Below are positions 24,925 to 34,658 of a DNA stretch of 64,000 bases, piece by piece. The notes under the pieces are model-generated. The model did not search any database. It worked only from the letters and a program-made list of their open reading frames with translations, and was not told the origin of the DNA. The DNA comes from CAVRXT01 sp963725655 (lineage in GTDB: Bacteria > Acidobacteriota > Terriglobia > Acidiferrales > UBA7541), in NCBI GenBank assembly GCA_963725655.1, contig CAVRYY010000001.1, positions 1,922,001 to 1,986,000 on the forward strand, written 5' to 3'. Every line of letters begins with the position of its first letter. Positions within the stretch are counted from its first letter, which is position 1. The translations under genes and the position numbers were made by a program.

Positions 24925-25650
24925 TCAAAAGCGAGGACTGGTCGCCGCCTCTGCTCCGCTAGATGAGGAATGATCGAGGCCCATCAGCATGTGCGGTCCT
25001 CCGTGCAGGAATTCCCGGATGATATTTACCCCCGCGTATGCCAGAAGCGTGTAGTTGCCCATCCGCAAGCCGTCTTTGACGCCATACCGGTTCGGATACC
25101 ACCCGTAAACCGCGGTCATCGAGCCCGCGTAGGGCGCGACCACCGCCGAAAATGACAACACCCGATGGCCGTCCTCACCACGGCGCGCCGTCACCGTCGA
25201 AAGCATGGCGTGACCCAACCGCGGAAGCACGCCCCTGCATTCGCAGCGGTAATACAACGTGTCTTCTCGAAACGCTTCCGCCAACGCATAGCGCGTAGTG
25301 GTAGTCACCATCGCGATGCCGAAGTCGGACCCAACTCGCTCGCCGTACGCCCCCATCCCTTGTCCCCACTCCGGAGGTGTCTTATACGCCTGATTGATGC
25401 CTCCCAAGACCGCGGCAGCGGCGATTGGGTACGGCCCAAACGCATCGAAGAAGTAGTTCCGGAGCTTTGTTCTTTCTGTCGGCCGCCGGTAGATTAGGTC
25501 CAGCTGTGGGTGGCTCGGACTTAGAACGGGCGAAATATCGTGGCTCGACGATGCTCCCGCGCCTGCCGCCGATTGCCCTTTCGCGACGGGCGTGAGCGCG
25601 ACCAAGGTCGTGGCGGCTATCAAGAAAAGAACCAACCGAATGCTCTTCAT
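24925..25650 (-). CDS. Secreted hypothetical protein (241 aa)
   Basis: A signal peptide is clear (MKSIRLVLFLIAATTLVALTPVAKGQ). The mature part has several weakly hydrophobic stretches (YPIAAAAVLGGINQAY, VVAPYAGSMTAVYGWYPNRYG, NIIREFLHG) that look like a small outer-membrane or periplasmic domain of a type widespread in Acidobacteriota; I know no function. ATG at 25650 is chosen because the signal begins there; the frame continues upstream to 25779. Confidence 0.68.
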   Translation of the reverse strand: MKSIRLVLFLIAATTLVALTPVAKGQSAAGAGASSSHDISPVLSPSHPQLDLIYRRPTERTKLRNYFFDAFGPYPIAAAAVLGGINQAYKTPPEWGQGMGAYGERVGSDFGIAMVTTTTRYALAEAFREDTLYYRCECRGVLPRLGHAMLSTVTARRGEDGHRVLSFSAVVAPYAGSMTAVYGWYPNRYGVKDGLRMGNYTLLAYAGVNIIREFLHGGPHMLMGLDHSSSSGAEAATSPRF

Positions 25651-25740
25651 AGGAAGTACTCCGTGGCCCAAAACATCCAATGGACGCCTGTGGCGACAAT
25701 GCAACCGGCGACTAAACTCGTCAAAGTCAGAATAGCTTCG

Positions 25741-25775
25741 TGATACCGGAGGTGTCTGTCCCCAATCGGACGTAT
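25741..25775 (+). repeat. Dispersed GTCTGTCCC...CGTATTCAC motif, copy 1
   Basis: The sequence GGTGTCTGTCCCC, then GGACGTATTCAC, recurs in related form at 26262-26308. The two copies bracket the pair of very small genes between 25810 and 26214. It may be a remnant of a REP-like element or part of a small cassette. Confidence 0.4.
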
Positions 25776-25809
25776 TCACGAAAGTTAACCCTGCACGCTT
25801 CGCCGGAAA

Positions 25810-25968
25810 CTACTGTGTAACCGTTCCCGCGGAGCGCAGAGCTCGCAGGTGAACGTTTCGCTCTTGCAGCAGGCTCGCGATTTCTTCGATCAGCATCGAC
25901 AACTTTTGCGCATCCTGTTCCTTCGCCGCTTGCACGCATAACTCCTGGCACCGCTCATTATTTTGCAT
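25810..25968 (-). CDS. Very small conserved protein (52 aa), EQD-motif family, copy 1
   Basis: ATG at 25968 with a GAGGA site opens a 52-codon frame reading MQNNERCQELCVQAAKEQ, then DAQKLSMLIEEIASLLQERN. It is a helical mini-protein with the pattern LxxxAAxEQDxxKLxxLxxEIxxLL. The next small gene upstream on the same strand has the same pattern, so they are paralogues. I believe such short proteins are frequent in Acidobacteriota genomes, but I know no function. The length suggests a small dimerising helix hairpin. Confidence 0.62.
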   Translation of the reverse strand: MQNNERCQELCVQAAKEQDAQKLSMLIEEIASLLQERNVHLRALRSAGTVTQ

Positions 25969-26061
25969 GGGTTCCTCGATCGCTAATTGGGGGCTGGCCT
26001 ACCAGCACAAACCCCAAGCGACGTCCGTCGACTTTGGGTTGCACCGTGATCGGTTACGAAA

Positions 26062-26214
26062 CTACGTTCCAGCGCTAAGTCGAAGTCGCGGAACGTATTT
26101 TTCGGCGAGAGCGCGGTTCAGCTGGGCTACCAGAAGTCTTAACTTCTGAGGGTCCTGTTCTCTTGACGCGAGTTCCGCGAACACTTCCCATTCCTGCTTT
26201 TCCTGGCTAAGCAT
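26062..26214 (-). CDS. Very small conserved protein (50 aa), EQD-motif family, copy 2
   Basis: ATG at 26214 preceded by AAGGTGGG opens a 50-codon frame: MLSQEKQEWEVFAELAS, then REQDPQKLRLLVAQLNRALAEK. It shares the EQDxxKLxxL core with the 52-residue gene 94 bp downstream on the same strand. The pair looks like a tandem duplication that has diverged. No signal peptide, cysteine pair or charged DNA-binding tail is seen. Confidence 0.62.
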   Translation of the reverse strand: MLSQEKQEWEVFAELASREQDPQKLRLLVAQLNRALAEKYVPRLRLSAGT

Positions 26215-26261
26215 TTGTGCCCACCTTCAGGCACCTGAGTTTTAGCACCGAGGCGATCTGG

Positions 26262-26308
26262 GGTCTGTCCCGTTTGAGACGTACTGACCTGGGAACGTAT
26301 TCACCTCT
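26262..26308 (+). repeat. Dispersed GTCTGTCCC...CGTATTCAC motif, copy 2
   Basis: GGGGTCTGTCCC, an imperfect hairpin segment with GGGACAGACCCC on the other strand, then GAACGTATTCACC. It matches the motif at 25741-25775 apart from an extra internal stretch, and lies just upstream of the small-gene pair. Confidence 0.4.
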
Positions 26309-26403
26309 GTCATAGATCGATTGCAGCGACAACTGCATCCCTCCACGTTGACTTGCCCCCTGAGCACGACCTAACATGCGTCGCCAGGAGCGGACCGCTA
26401 GCC

Positions 26404-28590
26404 ATGATTGGCCAAACCATATCGCACTACCGGATCGTCGAGAAGCTGGGCGGTGGTGGTATGGGTGTGGTCTACAAGGCCGAGGACATCAAGCTGCACC
26501 GCTTTGTCGCTTTGAAGTTCCTGCCGGACGAGATTGCCAAAGATGTGCAAGCTCTGGCCCGCTTCCAACGCGAGGCGCAGGCAGCCTCTGCACTGAACCA
26601 TCCGAACATCTGCACCATCTACGAAATTGACGATCAGCACGGCGAAGCGTTCATTGCCATGGAGTTTCTGGACGGGCTCACGCTGAAGCACCGCATCGCT
26701 GGCCAGCCGATGGAAACCGAGTTGATCCTATCCCTCGCCATCGAGATTGCCGATGCCCTCGACGCGGCGTACGCCAAAGGAATCGTCCACCGCGACATTA
26801 AGCCTGCGAACATTTTTGTCACCGAGCGCGGCCACGCAAAGGTCTTGGACTTCGGCCTGGCAAAGCTTCAAGCAAAGGCAGGAACGGATGCCGATACGAC
26901 GCTGACTCAGGAGCCGCGGCCGTTGAGTACGCCTGGCGTGGCCATGGGTACGCTGGCGTATATGTCGCCGGAGCAGGCGCGAGGGGAAGAACTTGATGCA
27001 CGGACGGACTTGTTCTCGTTCGGGGCGGTTCTCTATGAGATGGCGACGGGTGGGATGGCGTTCCCGGGCCATACCGCGGCCGTCGTACACGAGGCGATTC
27101 TGAATCGCACACCTGCTCCTGTGGGACGGTTGAAGCCCGAACTCCCGCCGAAGCTCGAGGAAATCACCAACAAGGCCCTGGAAAAAGACCGTACGCTGCG
27201 CTATCAGAGTGCGGCGGAAATTCGCACCGATTTGCAGCGCCTGAAGCGCGACAGGGAATCGGGACGAGGGGCCGCTGCGGCGCCAGCCCAGAAATCAGTC
27301 GCCGTGCTCTACTTCGAAAATCTGAGCGGCGCCGCCGAAGACGAATACTTCCGCGACGGCATGACCGAAGACATCACCACCGAGCTGACCAAAATAAAGA
27401 CCCTCCGGGTCTTCCCCAGGGCCGCCGTCGTGGCTTTCCGCGACCGGGATGCAACCGCCTCTGAGGTCGGCCAACAGTTGAGCGCCTCCCATGTCCTGGG
27501 AGGTAGCCTGCGCCGGGCCGGGAATCGCCTGCGAATCACGGTTCAAATGGTGGAGACGCGGACCGGCCATTCCGTTTGGGCTGAACGGTATGACAGGGAA
27601 ATGAAGGATGTTTTCGAAGTGCAGGAGGATATCGCCCGCTGCATCGCCCAGGCCCTCCGCATCTCGCTTTCGCCCCAGGAAGAAAAGACGATTACCCGCA
27701 AGCCCACCGAGAACCTTCAGGCTTACGACTACTTTCTGCGTGGGCGCAGCTATACCCGTCGGCAGAATCGGGAATTTGCTCTGCAGATGTTTGAGCACGC
27801 TCTCCAGCTCGACCCGAACTTCGCCCTGGCGCACGCCGGAATTGCGAACATCTGCGCGATGCAGCATTACTTGCAGGATCGCGATCCCCGCTGGATTGAA
27901 AAGGGGCTTGCCGCTGTCAACCGGGCCTTCGAGCTGGACCCCCAGCTTGCCGAGGCGTTTGTGGCTCGTGCTCGAATCGGCTACGCCCAGGGAAAGTACC
28001 GCGAGGCCGCGGAGTGCGCCCGAACGGCGATTGCGTACAAGCCGAATTGCGAAAGCTCTTGGGACATGTTGGGCCGCGCCCTGTTTGCTTCCGACCATTG
28101 GCAGGAAGCTGCAGGCCTCGTCGAGCAAGCCTTGGATGCAAATGGAGACGACTACAACGTATATGTCCCTTACATGAATTCACTCGCGGCGCTAGGCCGC
28201 ACAGACGCACTTCGAACGCTCGTCGAGCACGCCGTGACGGTGCTGGAACAACAACTCGGATGGGTTCCCGAAGACAGCCGTGCCCGAATGCTTCTCGCGT
28301 GCAACTACGCCAAGTTGCACCGACGGCGCGAAGCGATTCAGGAGCTTGAAAAGGTTATGGTATCGGGCCCGACCGATCCGCACACGATTTACAATGCGGC
28401 CTGTGTCTATGGCCTTCTCGAGATGAAGAATGACGCTCTAAACACCTTGAAAAGAGCGGCCCAAGCGGGCTACAGCGAGTGGGACTTGGCTTCTCGAGAC
28501 GCCGATTTAACCTGCCTGCACGAAGAGCCCGAGTACAAAAACCTGCTCGATCAATTACGCAGCGGTCGCCCCGGGGCTCGCATCGAGTAG
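26404..28590 (+). CDS. Ser/Thr protein kinase with TolB-like domain and TPR repeats
   Basis: Signalling protein of 728 residues. The kinase domain (about 9-275) has the Gly loop LGGGGMG, Lys38, HRDIKPANI (Asp131), DFG (149-151) and SPEQARG, so it should be active. A short linker leads to a TolB/CadC-like domain (SVAVLYFENLSG, then DGMTEDITTEL, to about 430), followed by at least six TPRs to the end. No membrane segment is seen, so it is probably cytoplasmic. ATG at 26404 places the kinase at the N-terminus; a TTG at 26353 is in frame but adds only unstructured residues. Targets are unknown. Confidence 0.92.
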   Translation: MIGQTISHYRIVEKLGGGGMGVVYKAEDIKLHRFVALKFLPDEIAKDVQALARFQREAQAASALNHPNICTIYEIDDQHGEAFIAMEFLDGLTLKHRIAGQPMETELILSLAIEIADALDAAYAKGIVHRDIKPANIFVTERGHAKVLDFGLAKLQAKAGTDADTTLTQEPRPLSTPGVAMGTLAYMSPEQARGEELDARTDLFSFGAVLYEMATGGMAFPGHTAAVVHEAILNRTPAPVGRLKPELPPKLEEITNKALEKDRTLRYQSAAEIRTDLQRLKRDRESGRGAAAAPAQKSVAVLYFENLSGAAEDEYFRDGMTEDITTELTKIKTLRVFPRAAVVAFRDRDATASEVGQQLSASHVLGGSLRRAGNRLRITVQMVETRTGHSVWAERYDREMKDVFEVQEDIARCIAQALRISLSPQEEKTITRKPTENLQAYDYFLRGRSYTRRQNREFALQMFEHALQLDPNFALAHAGIANICAMQHYLQDRDPRWIEKGLAAVNRAFELDPQLAEAFVARARIGYAQGKYREAAECARTAIAYKPNCESSWDMLGRALFASDHWQEAAGLVEQALDANGDDYNVYVPYMNSLAALGRTDALRTLVEHAVTVLEQQLGWVPEDSRARMLLACNYAKLHRRREAIQELEKVMVSGPTDPHTIYNAACVYGLLEMKNDALNTLKRAAQAGYSEWDLASRDADLTCLHEEPEYKNLLDQLRSGRPGARIE

Positions 28591-28743
28591 CGCGCATCCG
28601 TTGACGGGATCGCCGAGTTACACTCAAGGTCAAACCAAAGTAGTGTGGACAGACTATGGGAATCGAAGGTGAACGGAAGGCAGCACTGGATCCCAAAATG
28701 TGCGGCGACCCGCCGGATACTGGATGTCGTGGGCAGGCGCGGT

Positions 28744-29352
28744 TCAACGCTTCTGGTACGGGTGGAAGATGTAGTCCTTTGCCTTCACCGCCGTATGGCA
28801 CGTGTTTCCGCAGTCGGAGAGGCTTTTGGCATCGGCGGTGAACTTGTTAGATGCCGCGTCGTAGTTGAACACCGCGTATCCCCACCCGCCGCTCTTTGGA
28901 AATCTCTTGCTGTCCTTTTCCATGACGAAAGCCTGGACAAAGACGTCTGGCACGTCCACGTCGAACTGGGCCTCCGTGCTCTTCTTCGGCTTCCACTGAA
29001 GCTTCACGATCATCGAGCCCTCCGGGAAAGGCTGCCCGTTGCCCGGAACGCCGGCCTTATACGCCGCGATCATGCCCGGATTGGCGACGATTACCTTGAG
29101 CACTTCCGTGGTGCGGGCGGACGAGACCACAGCCCAGTCCTCGTAGCCCCTGAAATCGGCGAACGCGATCCCGCTCGGCGATTTCAGCGAGTACTTGTCC
29201 TGCGCGTAAACGCCCGTGGCGACAAGGATGGCGAGCACTGCCGCGGCTGTCGCAAAGACGGTAAAGCCGGCGACACGTTCCACGGCGGTGCGTGCTTCTA
29301 TCTTCTGTTCGTGTTTCTCTTGCGCCAAAGATTTCGTCACACTTTCAGACAT
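28744..29352 (-). CDS. Cytochrome P460-like protein with a CX3CH heme motif
   Basis: Exported heme protein related to cytochrome P460, which in nitrifiers oxidises hydroxylamine and elsewhere has unknown roles. An N-terminal membrane or signal segment (about 29-50) is followed by the domain (PSGIAFADFRGYEDWAVV, then FPEGSMIVKLQWKPK). Near the C-terminus Cys181, Cys185 and His186 form CGNTCH, a CX3CH heme site in place of the usual CXXCH; the following KAKDYIF is typical of the family. The first 28 residues are an unusual cytosolic extension. It stands alone beside tRNA-Phe. Confidence 0.8.
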   Translation of the reverse strand: MSESVTKSLAQEKHEQKIEARTAVERVAGFTVFATAAAVLAILVATGVYAQDKYSLKSPSGIAFADFRGYEDWAVVSSARTTEVLKVIVANPGMIAAYKAGVPGNGQPFPEGSMIVKLQWKPKKSTEAQFDVDVPDVFVQAFVMEKDSKRFPKSGGWGYAVFNYDAASNKFTADAKSLSDCGNTCHTAVKAKDYIFHPYQKR

Positions 29353-29568
29353 GGGTGCTCTCCTTCACCAAAAAAGCCTTCTAAGCCTGATCAACATGCA
29401 TCTCGGAACGGTTGCGATTAAACCAGACCTGAGAGCAGAAAAGCAATTGGACAATCAACGCTAGGCGGGTAAGGTCAATTGGAGCCGCCAGCACAAGGTG
29501 CGGACACAGACGGACCAACGTGCCTTGCAAAAGGGAATTGGGACTCGCTAGGACGGATACACAAGTAG

Positions 29569-29643
29569 TGGTGCCGAGGGGCAGAATCGAACTGCCTACG
29601 CCGGCCTTTTCAGGGCCGCGCTCTACCGATGAGCTACCTCGGC
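29569..29643 (-). tRNA. tRNA-Phe (anticodon GAA)
   Basis: A full cloverleaf folds on the minus strand. The acceptor stem is GCCGAGG/CCTCGGC, the D-stem GCTC/GAGC, the anticodon stem CGGCC/GGCCG with loop CTGAAAA (anticodon GAA), and the T-stem GGCAG/CTGCC with loop TTCGATT. The 3' ACCA is encoded. The total is 75 nt with a short 7-nt D-loop. The three bases before the acceptor stem (GGT) could pair with the ACC of the encoded tail. Confidence 0.95.
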
Positions 29644-29698
29644 ACCGAAAGCCCCTAAATTGTAAAGGTGCCGCGCGAGCGAGTCAACGCCGCGCCGC

Positions 29699-32041
29699 TC
29701 ATTTTATCGAATCGTCGAATTCGCGCATCCAGCTTTTTGACTTCAGCACCTCGCGCGCCTTCGCTCCGTCCGGCGGACCCACGATCCCGTCCTTCTCCAT
29801 CATGTCGATCAGCCGCGCCGCACGCCCGTAGCCCACCCGCAAACGCCGCTGCAGCGTCGACGTCGATGCCCGGCCCATCTCGCACACCACCCTCACCGCT
29901 TTGTCATACATCTCGCCGTCCACGTCCTCGCCGCCCGCCCCGCCGCCGTCCGCCACGTCGCCGCCCCCGTCCTCCGCGGCATTTTCATCCTTGGGAGGCT
30001 TGAGCAGCTCTTCGTTGTAAATCGCTTTGGCCTGATCTCGCCAGAACGTGCACACCGCGGTCACTTCTTCCTCGGTCACGTACGGCCCATGGATGCGGTG
30101 CAGCCGCGACGTTCCCGCCGGCAAGAACAACATGTCGCCCTTGCCCAGCAGCGATTCCGACCCGTTGGTATCCAGAATCGTCCGCGAGTCCACCTTGGTA
30201 GCCACTCGAAACGAAATCCGCGCGGGGAAGTTGGCCTTGATCAACCCGGTGATCACGTCCACCGACGGCCTCTGCGTCGCCAGCACCAAATGGATGCCCA
30301 CCGCGCGCGCCATCTGCGCCAGCCGGGTGATCGATTCCTCCACCCCGTTGGTATCCACCATCATCAAGTCCGCCAACTCGTCGATCACGATCACGATGTA
30401 CGGCAGTGGCTTGTGTTCGTCCTCGCCATCGTTCGGAAATAGCGCCAGCGAGCCCTGTTTCTCAAACGTCCGATTGTATTGGTCGATATTGCGCACCGAA
30501 CGCTGCGCCAGCAGTTTCAGCCGCCGCTCCATCTCTCGCACCGCGTTCCGCAGGACGTTCGCCGCCACCCGCGCATCGGTAACCACCGGCGTGAACAAGT
30601 GCGGGATATCCTCATACAGCCCCAGCTCCAGCCGCTTCGGATCCACCAGCACGATGCGCACTTCGTCCGGTGTGGACCGAAACAGAATCCCCATAATCAG
30701 CGCGTTGATGAAGACGCTCTTGCCCGTCCCGGTCGAACCGGCGATCAGCAAGTGCGGCATCAGCGCCAGATCGGTCGCTCGCAGCCGCCCGATCAAATCT
30801 TTCCCCAGAGGAATCGCCAGCTTCGTCGAAGTGTTGCTGAATTCCGGCGACTCGACCACTTCCCGCAACGTGATCGTCTCGCGATGCCGGTTGGGCACCT
30901 CGATTCCCACCGTCGATTTTCCCGGAATCCGCTCGATCAGCAGCGATTCCGCTTTCAGCGCCAGGCACAAATCGTCCGCCAGCCCAGTTACCCGGCTGTA
31001 CTTGATCCCCGCCTCGGGCTTGAACTCATAAGTCGTCACCACCGGACCGGGATTGATCTGGGTGATGTGCCCCTTAACGTCGAATTCTTCGCTCTTCTCC
31101 TCAATCGCCTTCGCGCATTCCTTCAACTCCGCTTCCTGCATCTGCTCCCCGCGCTCGGCCTGATGCAACAGCGTAATCGGGGGCAGCTTGAAATTTGTTC
31201 GCCCTTCCGCGTTCTTCGCCGGTCCCGCGGGGCGCTTGGCCGCCGCTTTCTCCGGCTCGTGGAACTTGATCACCGTCGGCGCCCGGCTCGGCGTCTTCGA
31301 AATCCCCGCCACTACGTCCTCATCCACCTCGTCGTCCAGCACCGCGCTGCGCAGCGCTATCGTCTGCGGCGCGGCCGGAGGCCGCCCACCCACCTTGATC
31401 GCATCCACCTTCTTTCGCAGCCGCGCATCCTCGCGCTGCTCCCGGTACTCTCTCCACCTTTCTACCCACCGCCCAACCATTCCGTCCTCGCTCATCGGCG
31501 ATCGAATCCACGATGCCGTGGTCGCGAACGAAAATCGCGTCGTCAGGAACAGCGCCGTCAGCAAGCACGCCGATCCCACCAGGTGCGCCCCCACCGGGTT
31601 CAGCGCGCTCCGCAGCGCTCCCGAACCCAGCGCCCCCAGCAATCCTCCCGGCGGCAGCGCCCCGCGCACTTCCGGGAACGCCAGCAGCGCCATCTCCGCC
31701 GGCAGCGCCAGAAACATCAGCACCGTCCCGAACACCTTGGCTACCGGCGTCTCGATCGGCCGGCTGCGCAGCCAATGCAGCGCCAGCAGCATGAAAGCGA
31801 TCGGAAACAAAAACGCCGCGTACCCGCACAACTGGAACGCCAGGTCGGCGATATGCGCGCCCACCGGCCCTATCCAGTTCCGTGCCGGGTGCGACGCGAT
31901 CGCCGGACCAGCCACATTGAACGCATTATCGCGAGGGGAGTACGACAGCAGGCTAAGCGCCAGCAATGTGGCCACCGTAGCGCCCACAAAGCCGACCAGC
32001 TCATTCAATCTTTTATTTGATGTAGGGGTAAGCGCGCGCAC
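29699..32041 (-). CDS. ftsK: DNA translocase FtsK/SpoIIIE
   Basis: Septal DNA pump that clears and aligns chromosome ends during division. Four hydrophobic segments lie within the first 170 residues, then a linker, then the motor: VVTTYEFKPEAGIKYSRV, Walker A GSTGTGKS (435-442), Walker B VIVIDELADLMM, and a C-terminal winged-helix gamma domain (STLQRRLRVGYGRAARLID) that reads KOPS-like sites. 780 residues, typical. The GTG at 32041 is supported by AGGAG 6 nt upstream. It ends 56 bp from tRNA-Phe. Confidence 0.95.
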   Translation of the reverse strand: MRALTPTSNKRLNELVGFVGATVATLLALSLLSYSPRDNAFNVAGPAIASHPARNWIGPVGAHIADLAFQLCGYAAFLFPIAFMLLALHWLRSRPIETPVAKVFGTVLMFLALPAEMALLAFPEVRGALPPGGLLGALGSGALRSALNPVGAHLVGSACLLTALFLTTRFSFATTASWIRSPMSEDGMVGRWVERWREYREQREDARLRKKVDAIKVGGRPPAAPQTIALRSAVLDDEVDEDVVAGISKTPSRAPTVIKFHEPEKAAAKRPAGPAKNAEGRTNFKLPPITLLHQAERGEQMQEAELKECAKAIEEKSEEFDVKGHITQINPGPVVTTYEFKPEAGIKYSRVTGLADDLCLALKAESLLIERIPGKSTVGIEVPNRHRETITLREVVESPEFSNTSTKLAIPLGKDLIGRLRATDLALMPHLLIAGSTGTGKSVFINALIMGILFRSTPDEVRIVLVDPKRLELGLYEDIPHLFTPVVTDARVAANVLRNAVREMERRLKLLAQRSVRNIDQYNRTFEKQGSLALFPNDGEDEHKPLPYIVIVIDELADLMMVDTNGVEESITRLAQMARAVGIHLVLATQRPSVDVITGLIKANFPARISFRVATKVDSRTILDTNGSESLLGKGDMLFLPAGTSRLHRIHGPYVTEEEVTAVCTFWRDQAKAIYNEELLKPPKDENAAEDGGGDVADGGGAGGEDVDGEMYDKAVRVVCEMGRASTSTLQRRLRVGYGRAARLIDMMEKDGIVGPPDGAKAREVLKSKSWMREFDDSIK

Positions 32042-32353
32042 GCAATTCTCCTGGGTGCAGTTCGGGAAGGCACCGCGTTACAAATGGGTGGCGCGGGCGC
32101 TATCGCGCGTGGCCCATCGGAGATAACTCAAAAGCAGAGTCACTATAACAAGAACGGTTCAGCCGCAAATAAAGATTTTCAACCCATGTGCCCGCAAGTA
32201 CCACAAGCATGATCCCCGGCATTTCACCACATCCCCGGCTGCCCGAATCCAAATTTCTGCCGTCCTGGAATCGACCGTCGGTGCCCTTGCACCTGCCGGT
32301 GGGTGGCGCACCCTTCGCACTCAAGGGTGCGGATTTCGACTTAGGGTTTTGCC
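32042..32353. other. Non-coding gap upstream of ftsK with dispersed palindrome
   Basis: No credible gene. The gap carries the type C palindrome at 32297-32335 (GGTGGGTGGCGCACCCTT, then AAGGGTGCGGATTT), also found at 38299-38340. The ftsK ribosome site is at its left edge and the promoter for ftsK should lie within it. Confidence 0.5.
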
Positions 32354-32839
32354 TTAGGATTTAGACTGAGCCCCTTTAGATCGCTGCCGCGAAGCCCTCA
32401 ACGATTTCGTCATCGAGTACGCATCCACCGGCCCAGGGTAATAATTCTTTAATATCCCACGGTTTACATACCCATGCTTCTCCCAGAACCAAATCGCCGA
32501 GTAATTGTTAATCGCCGTTTCCAGCACCGCCACCGTCACGCCCTGCGCCGCCAGCCGCTTCTCCGCAGCCTCCAGCATCAAGCTGCCCACGCCGCTTCGC
32601 CGATAAGGTTCCAGGACGTCGATCGTAATGATGTGCCCCTCGCTGCCGCGATGCGCAGTGAGCAGGAACGCAATGATCGCCCCCGCCGTTTCGGCCAGCA
32701 GGCAATCCGCGCCGGGGAACTGCATGTACTCGGAAAGTTCCCGGCGTGAATACGCGATCCCCGGTGGATAGCAGGCCTTGTCGATGGCCAGCAGCACCGG
32801 AAAATCCTCCGGGTGGAACGGACGCAGCGCGGGACGCAC
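32354..32839 (-). CDS. GNAT-family N-acetyltransferase (RimI-like)
   Basis: Acetyl-CoA-dependent acetyltransferase of 161 residues. The acetyl-CoA loop is visible as EPYRRSGVGSLMLEAAEKR, followed by ETAINNYSAIWFWEKHGY, close to the RimI pattern for ribosomal-protein or general N-terminal acetylation. The GTG start at 32839 is 6 bp after the rnj stop, so it is probably coupled to rnj. The last 15 residues are basic and disordered. The substrate is unknown. Confidence 0.85.
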   Translation of the reverse strand: MRPALRPFHPEDFPVLLAIDKACYPPGIAYSRRELSEYMQFPGADCLLAETAGAIIAFLLTAHRGSEGHIITIDVLEPYRRSGVGSLMLEAAEKRLAAQGVTVAVLETAINNYSAIWFWEKHGYVNRGILKNYYPGPVDAYSMTKSLRASRQRSKGAQSKS

Positions 32840-32845
32840 GGGAGC

Positions 32846-34517
32846 CTAGATTTCCAGTATGACGGGCAGAATCAGGGGCCGTTTGGCGGTTTGCCGGTTG
32901 AGGTAGCGCTTCAGGTCGACGCGAATCTTTTCCTTCATCACTGTCCAATCGGTTTTCTCTTCCGCGTTCGATCCCTCGATCGTCTTCATTACCACTTCGC
33001 GCGCCTTCACGATGATGTCGTTGCCGTCATCCGAAGGCAGAAATCCGCGGGTCACGATCTCCGGCGGCGATTCCAGCCTTCCGGTGTGTTTGTCGATCGC
33101 GATGATCGGCACCACCACCCCGTCTTCCGACAAGTTCTGCCGGTCGCGGATCACCACTTCTTCGATCTCTTCGAGCGATCCCGAATCCACCAGCACTCGC
33201 CCCGCCGTCACCGGATCGCGCCGGTGCGCCGTGCCGTCCGCCTTGAACTCAATCGGCTGCCCGCTTTCCAGCAGGAATATCTCGCCGGTCACCACGCCCA
33301 GCCGCTGCGCCAGCGCCGCATGGCGGAACAAATGCCGGTACTCGCCGTGTATCGGAATAAAGTGTTTCGGCCGCACCAGCTGCAGCAGGATTTTCATTTC
33401 TTCCTGGCTGGCGTGCCCGGAGACGTGAATCGGCGCGGTCCGCTCGCTTTCGTAATACACCAGCACCTGTCGCCGGAACAGATGATCGATCATCCGGAAA
33501 ATTGCCTTCTCGTTTCCCGGAATGATCCGCGACGACAGAATCACCGTATCGTTCTCCGCTATCTCCAGCAGCCGGTGATTACCCACCGCGATGCGCGAAA
33601 GCGCCGACATCGGTTCGGCCTGGCTGCCGCTCGCCAGCAACACCAGTTTCTTCTGGTCAAATGTCCGAATATCCTGCGGCCGCACCACACTTCCGTCCGG
33701 CACTCGCAATTGCCCCAGCCCGTGCGCGATTTCCACGTTGTCGACCATGCTCCGGCCGACGAATCCCACTTTCTTCCCCGTCTCCAGCGCGATATCAATG
33801 ACCTGCTGAATCCGGTGGATCGAGCTCGCAAAGCACGACACCACGATTTTTTCCGGCGCCGCGCGGAACAGCTCTTCAATCCTTACCCGCACCTCGCGTT
33901 CCGACGGCGTGTACCCCGGCCGCTCCACGTTGGTGCTGTCGCTGAACAGCGCCAGCACTCCGTCCCGCCCGTACCGCGCAAACGCGTGCAGATCGAACGG
34001 CTTGTTATCCACCGGCGTGTGATCCATCTTCCAGTCGCCGGTGTGGATGATCACTCCCACTGGGGTGGTGATCGCCAGCGCCACGCAGTCGATGGTGCTG
34101 TGCGTCACGTGGATAAACTCCACCTTGAACGGCCCCACCTCAAACGTGCCGCCCGCGGAAACCTCATGCAGCTTCGCATCGTCCAGCAGGCCGTGCTCGG
34201 TCGAGCTTTTTGCGCACCAGCGCCAGCGTGAACTTGGTGCCGTAAATCGGCACGTTCAGGTCCCGCAAAATGTAGGGAATCGCGCCGATGTGGTCTTCAT
34301 GCGCGTGAGTCAGAACGATCGCGCGCACCGCGCGCTTGTTCTGCTTCAGGTAAGTGGTGTCTGGAATCACCACGTCGACGCCCAGCAGCTCGGAGTCCGG
34401 AAACATCAGCCCAGCGTCGAGTACCAATATATCTTCAGCGTAACGCAGGGCCAGCATGTTCATACCGAACTCGCCCAGCCCGCCCAACGGAATTGCCCAC
34501 AGCGAAGGTTTGCTCAA
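32846..34517 (-). CDS. rnj: Ribonuclease J (interrupted by a single-base insertion)
   Basis: Metallo-beta-lactamase/beta-CASP ribonuclease with endo- and 5'-exonuclease activity, used in mRNA decay and rRNA processing. The N-terminal piece (34517-34164) has LTHAHEDHIGAIPY with the zinc motif at residues 71-76. The rest (from about 34196 down) continues with VGPFKVEFIHVTHS, the beta-CASP region and the C-terminal domain. Near 34199-34200 one extra base splits the frame; without it the product is 556 residues, the standard RNase J1 length, with no other defect. This points to sequence error more than a dead gene. ATG at 34517. Confidence 0.88.
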
Positions 34518-34658
34518 GAAGTTTTATCGATCCTTTTGTAATCACTCCATCGTACCACACCGTACATACATACCCGCCATGCCGCCGCCAGAATCACAGA
34601 CGGTGAGGCTCCCGGCACCGTACTTCGCGCCTATAGTCCGGTTTCAGATTTTGTCTTA

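Noticed and set aside
29699..32126. Long plus-strand frames opposite ftsK, and similar frames opposite pilB, sdhA, rnj and icd
   Set aside because: These are antisense shadows caused by high GC at third codon positions; the opposite strand carries the clear family motifs.
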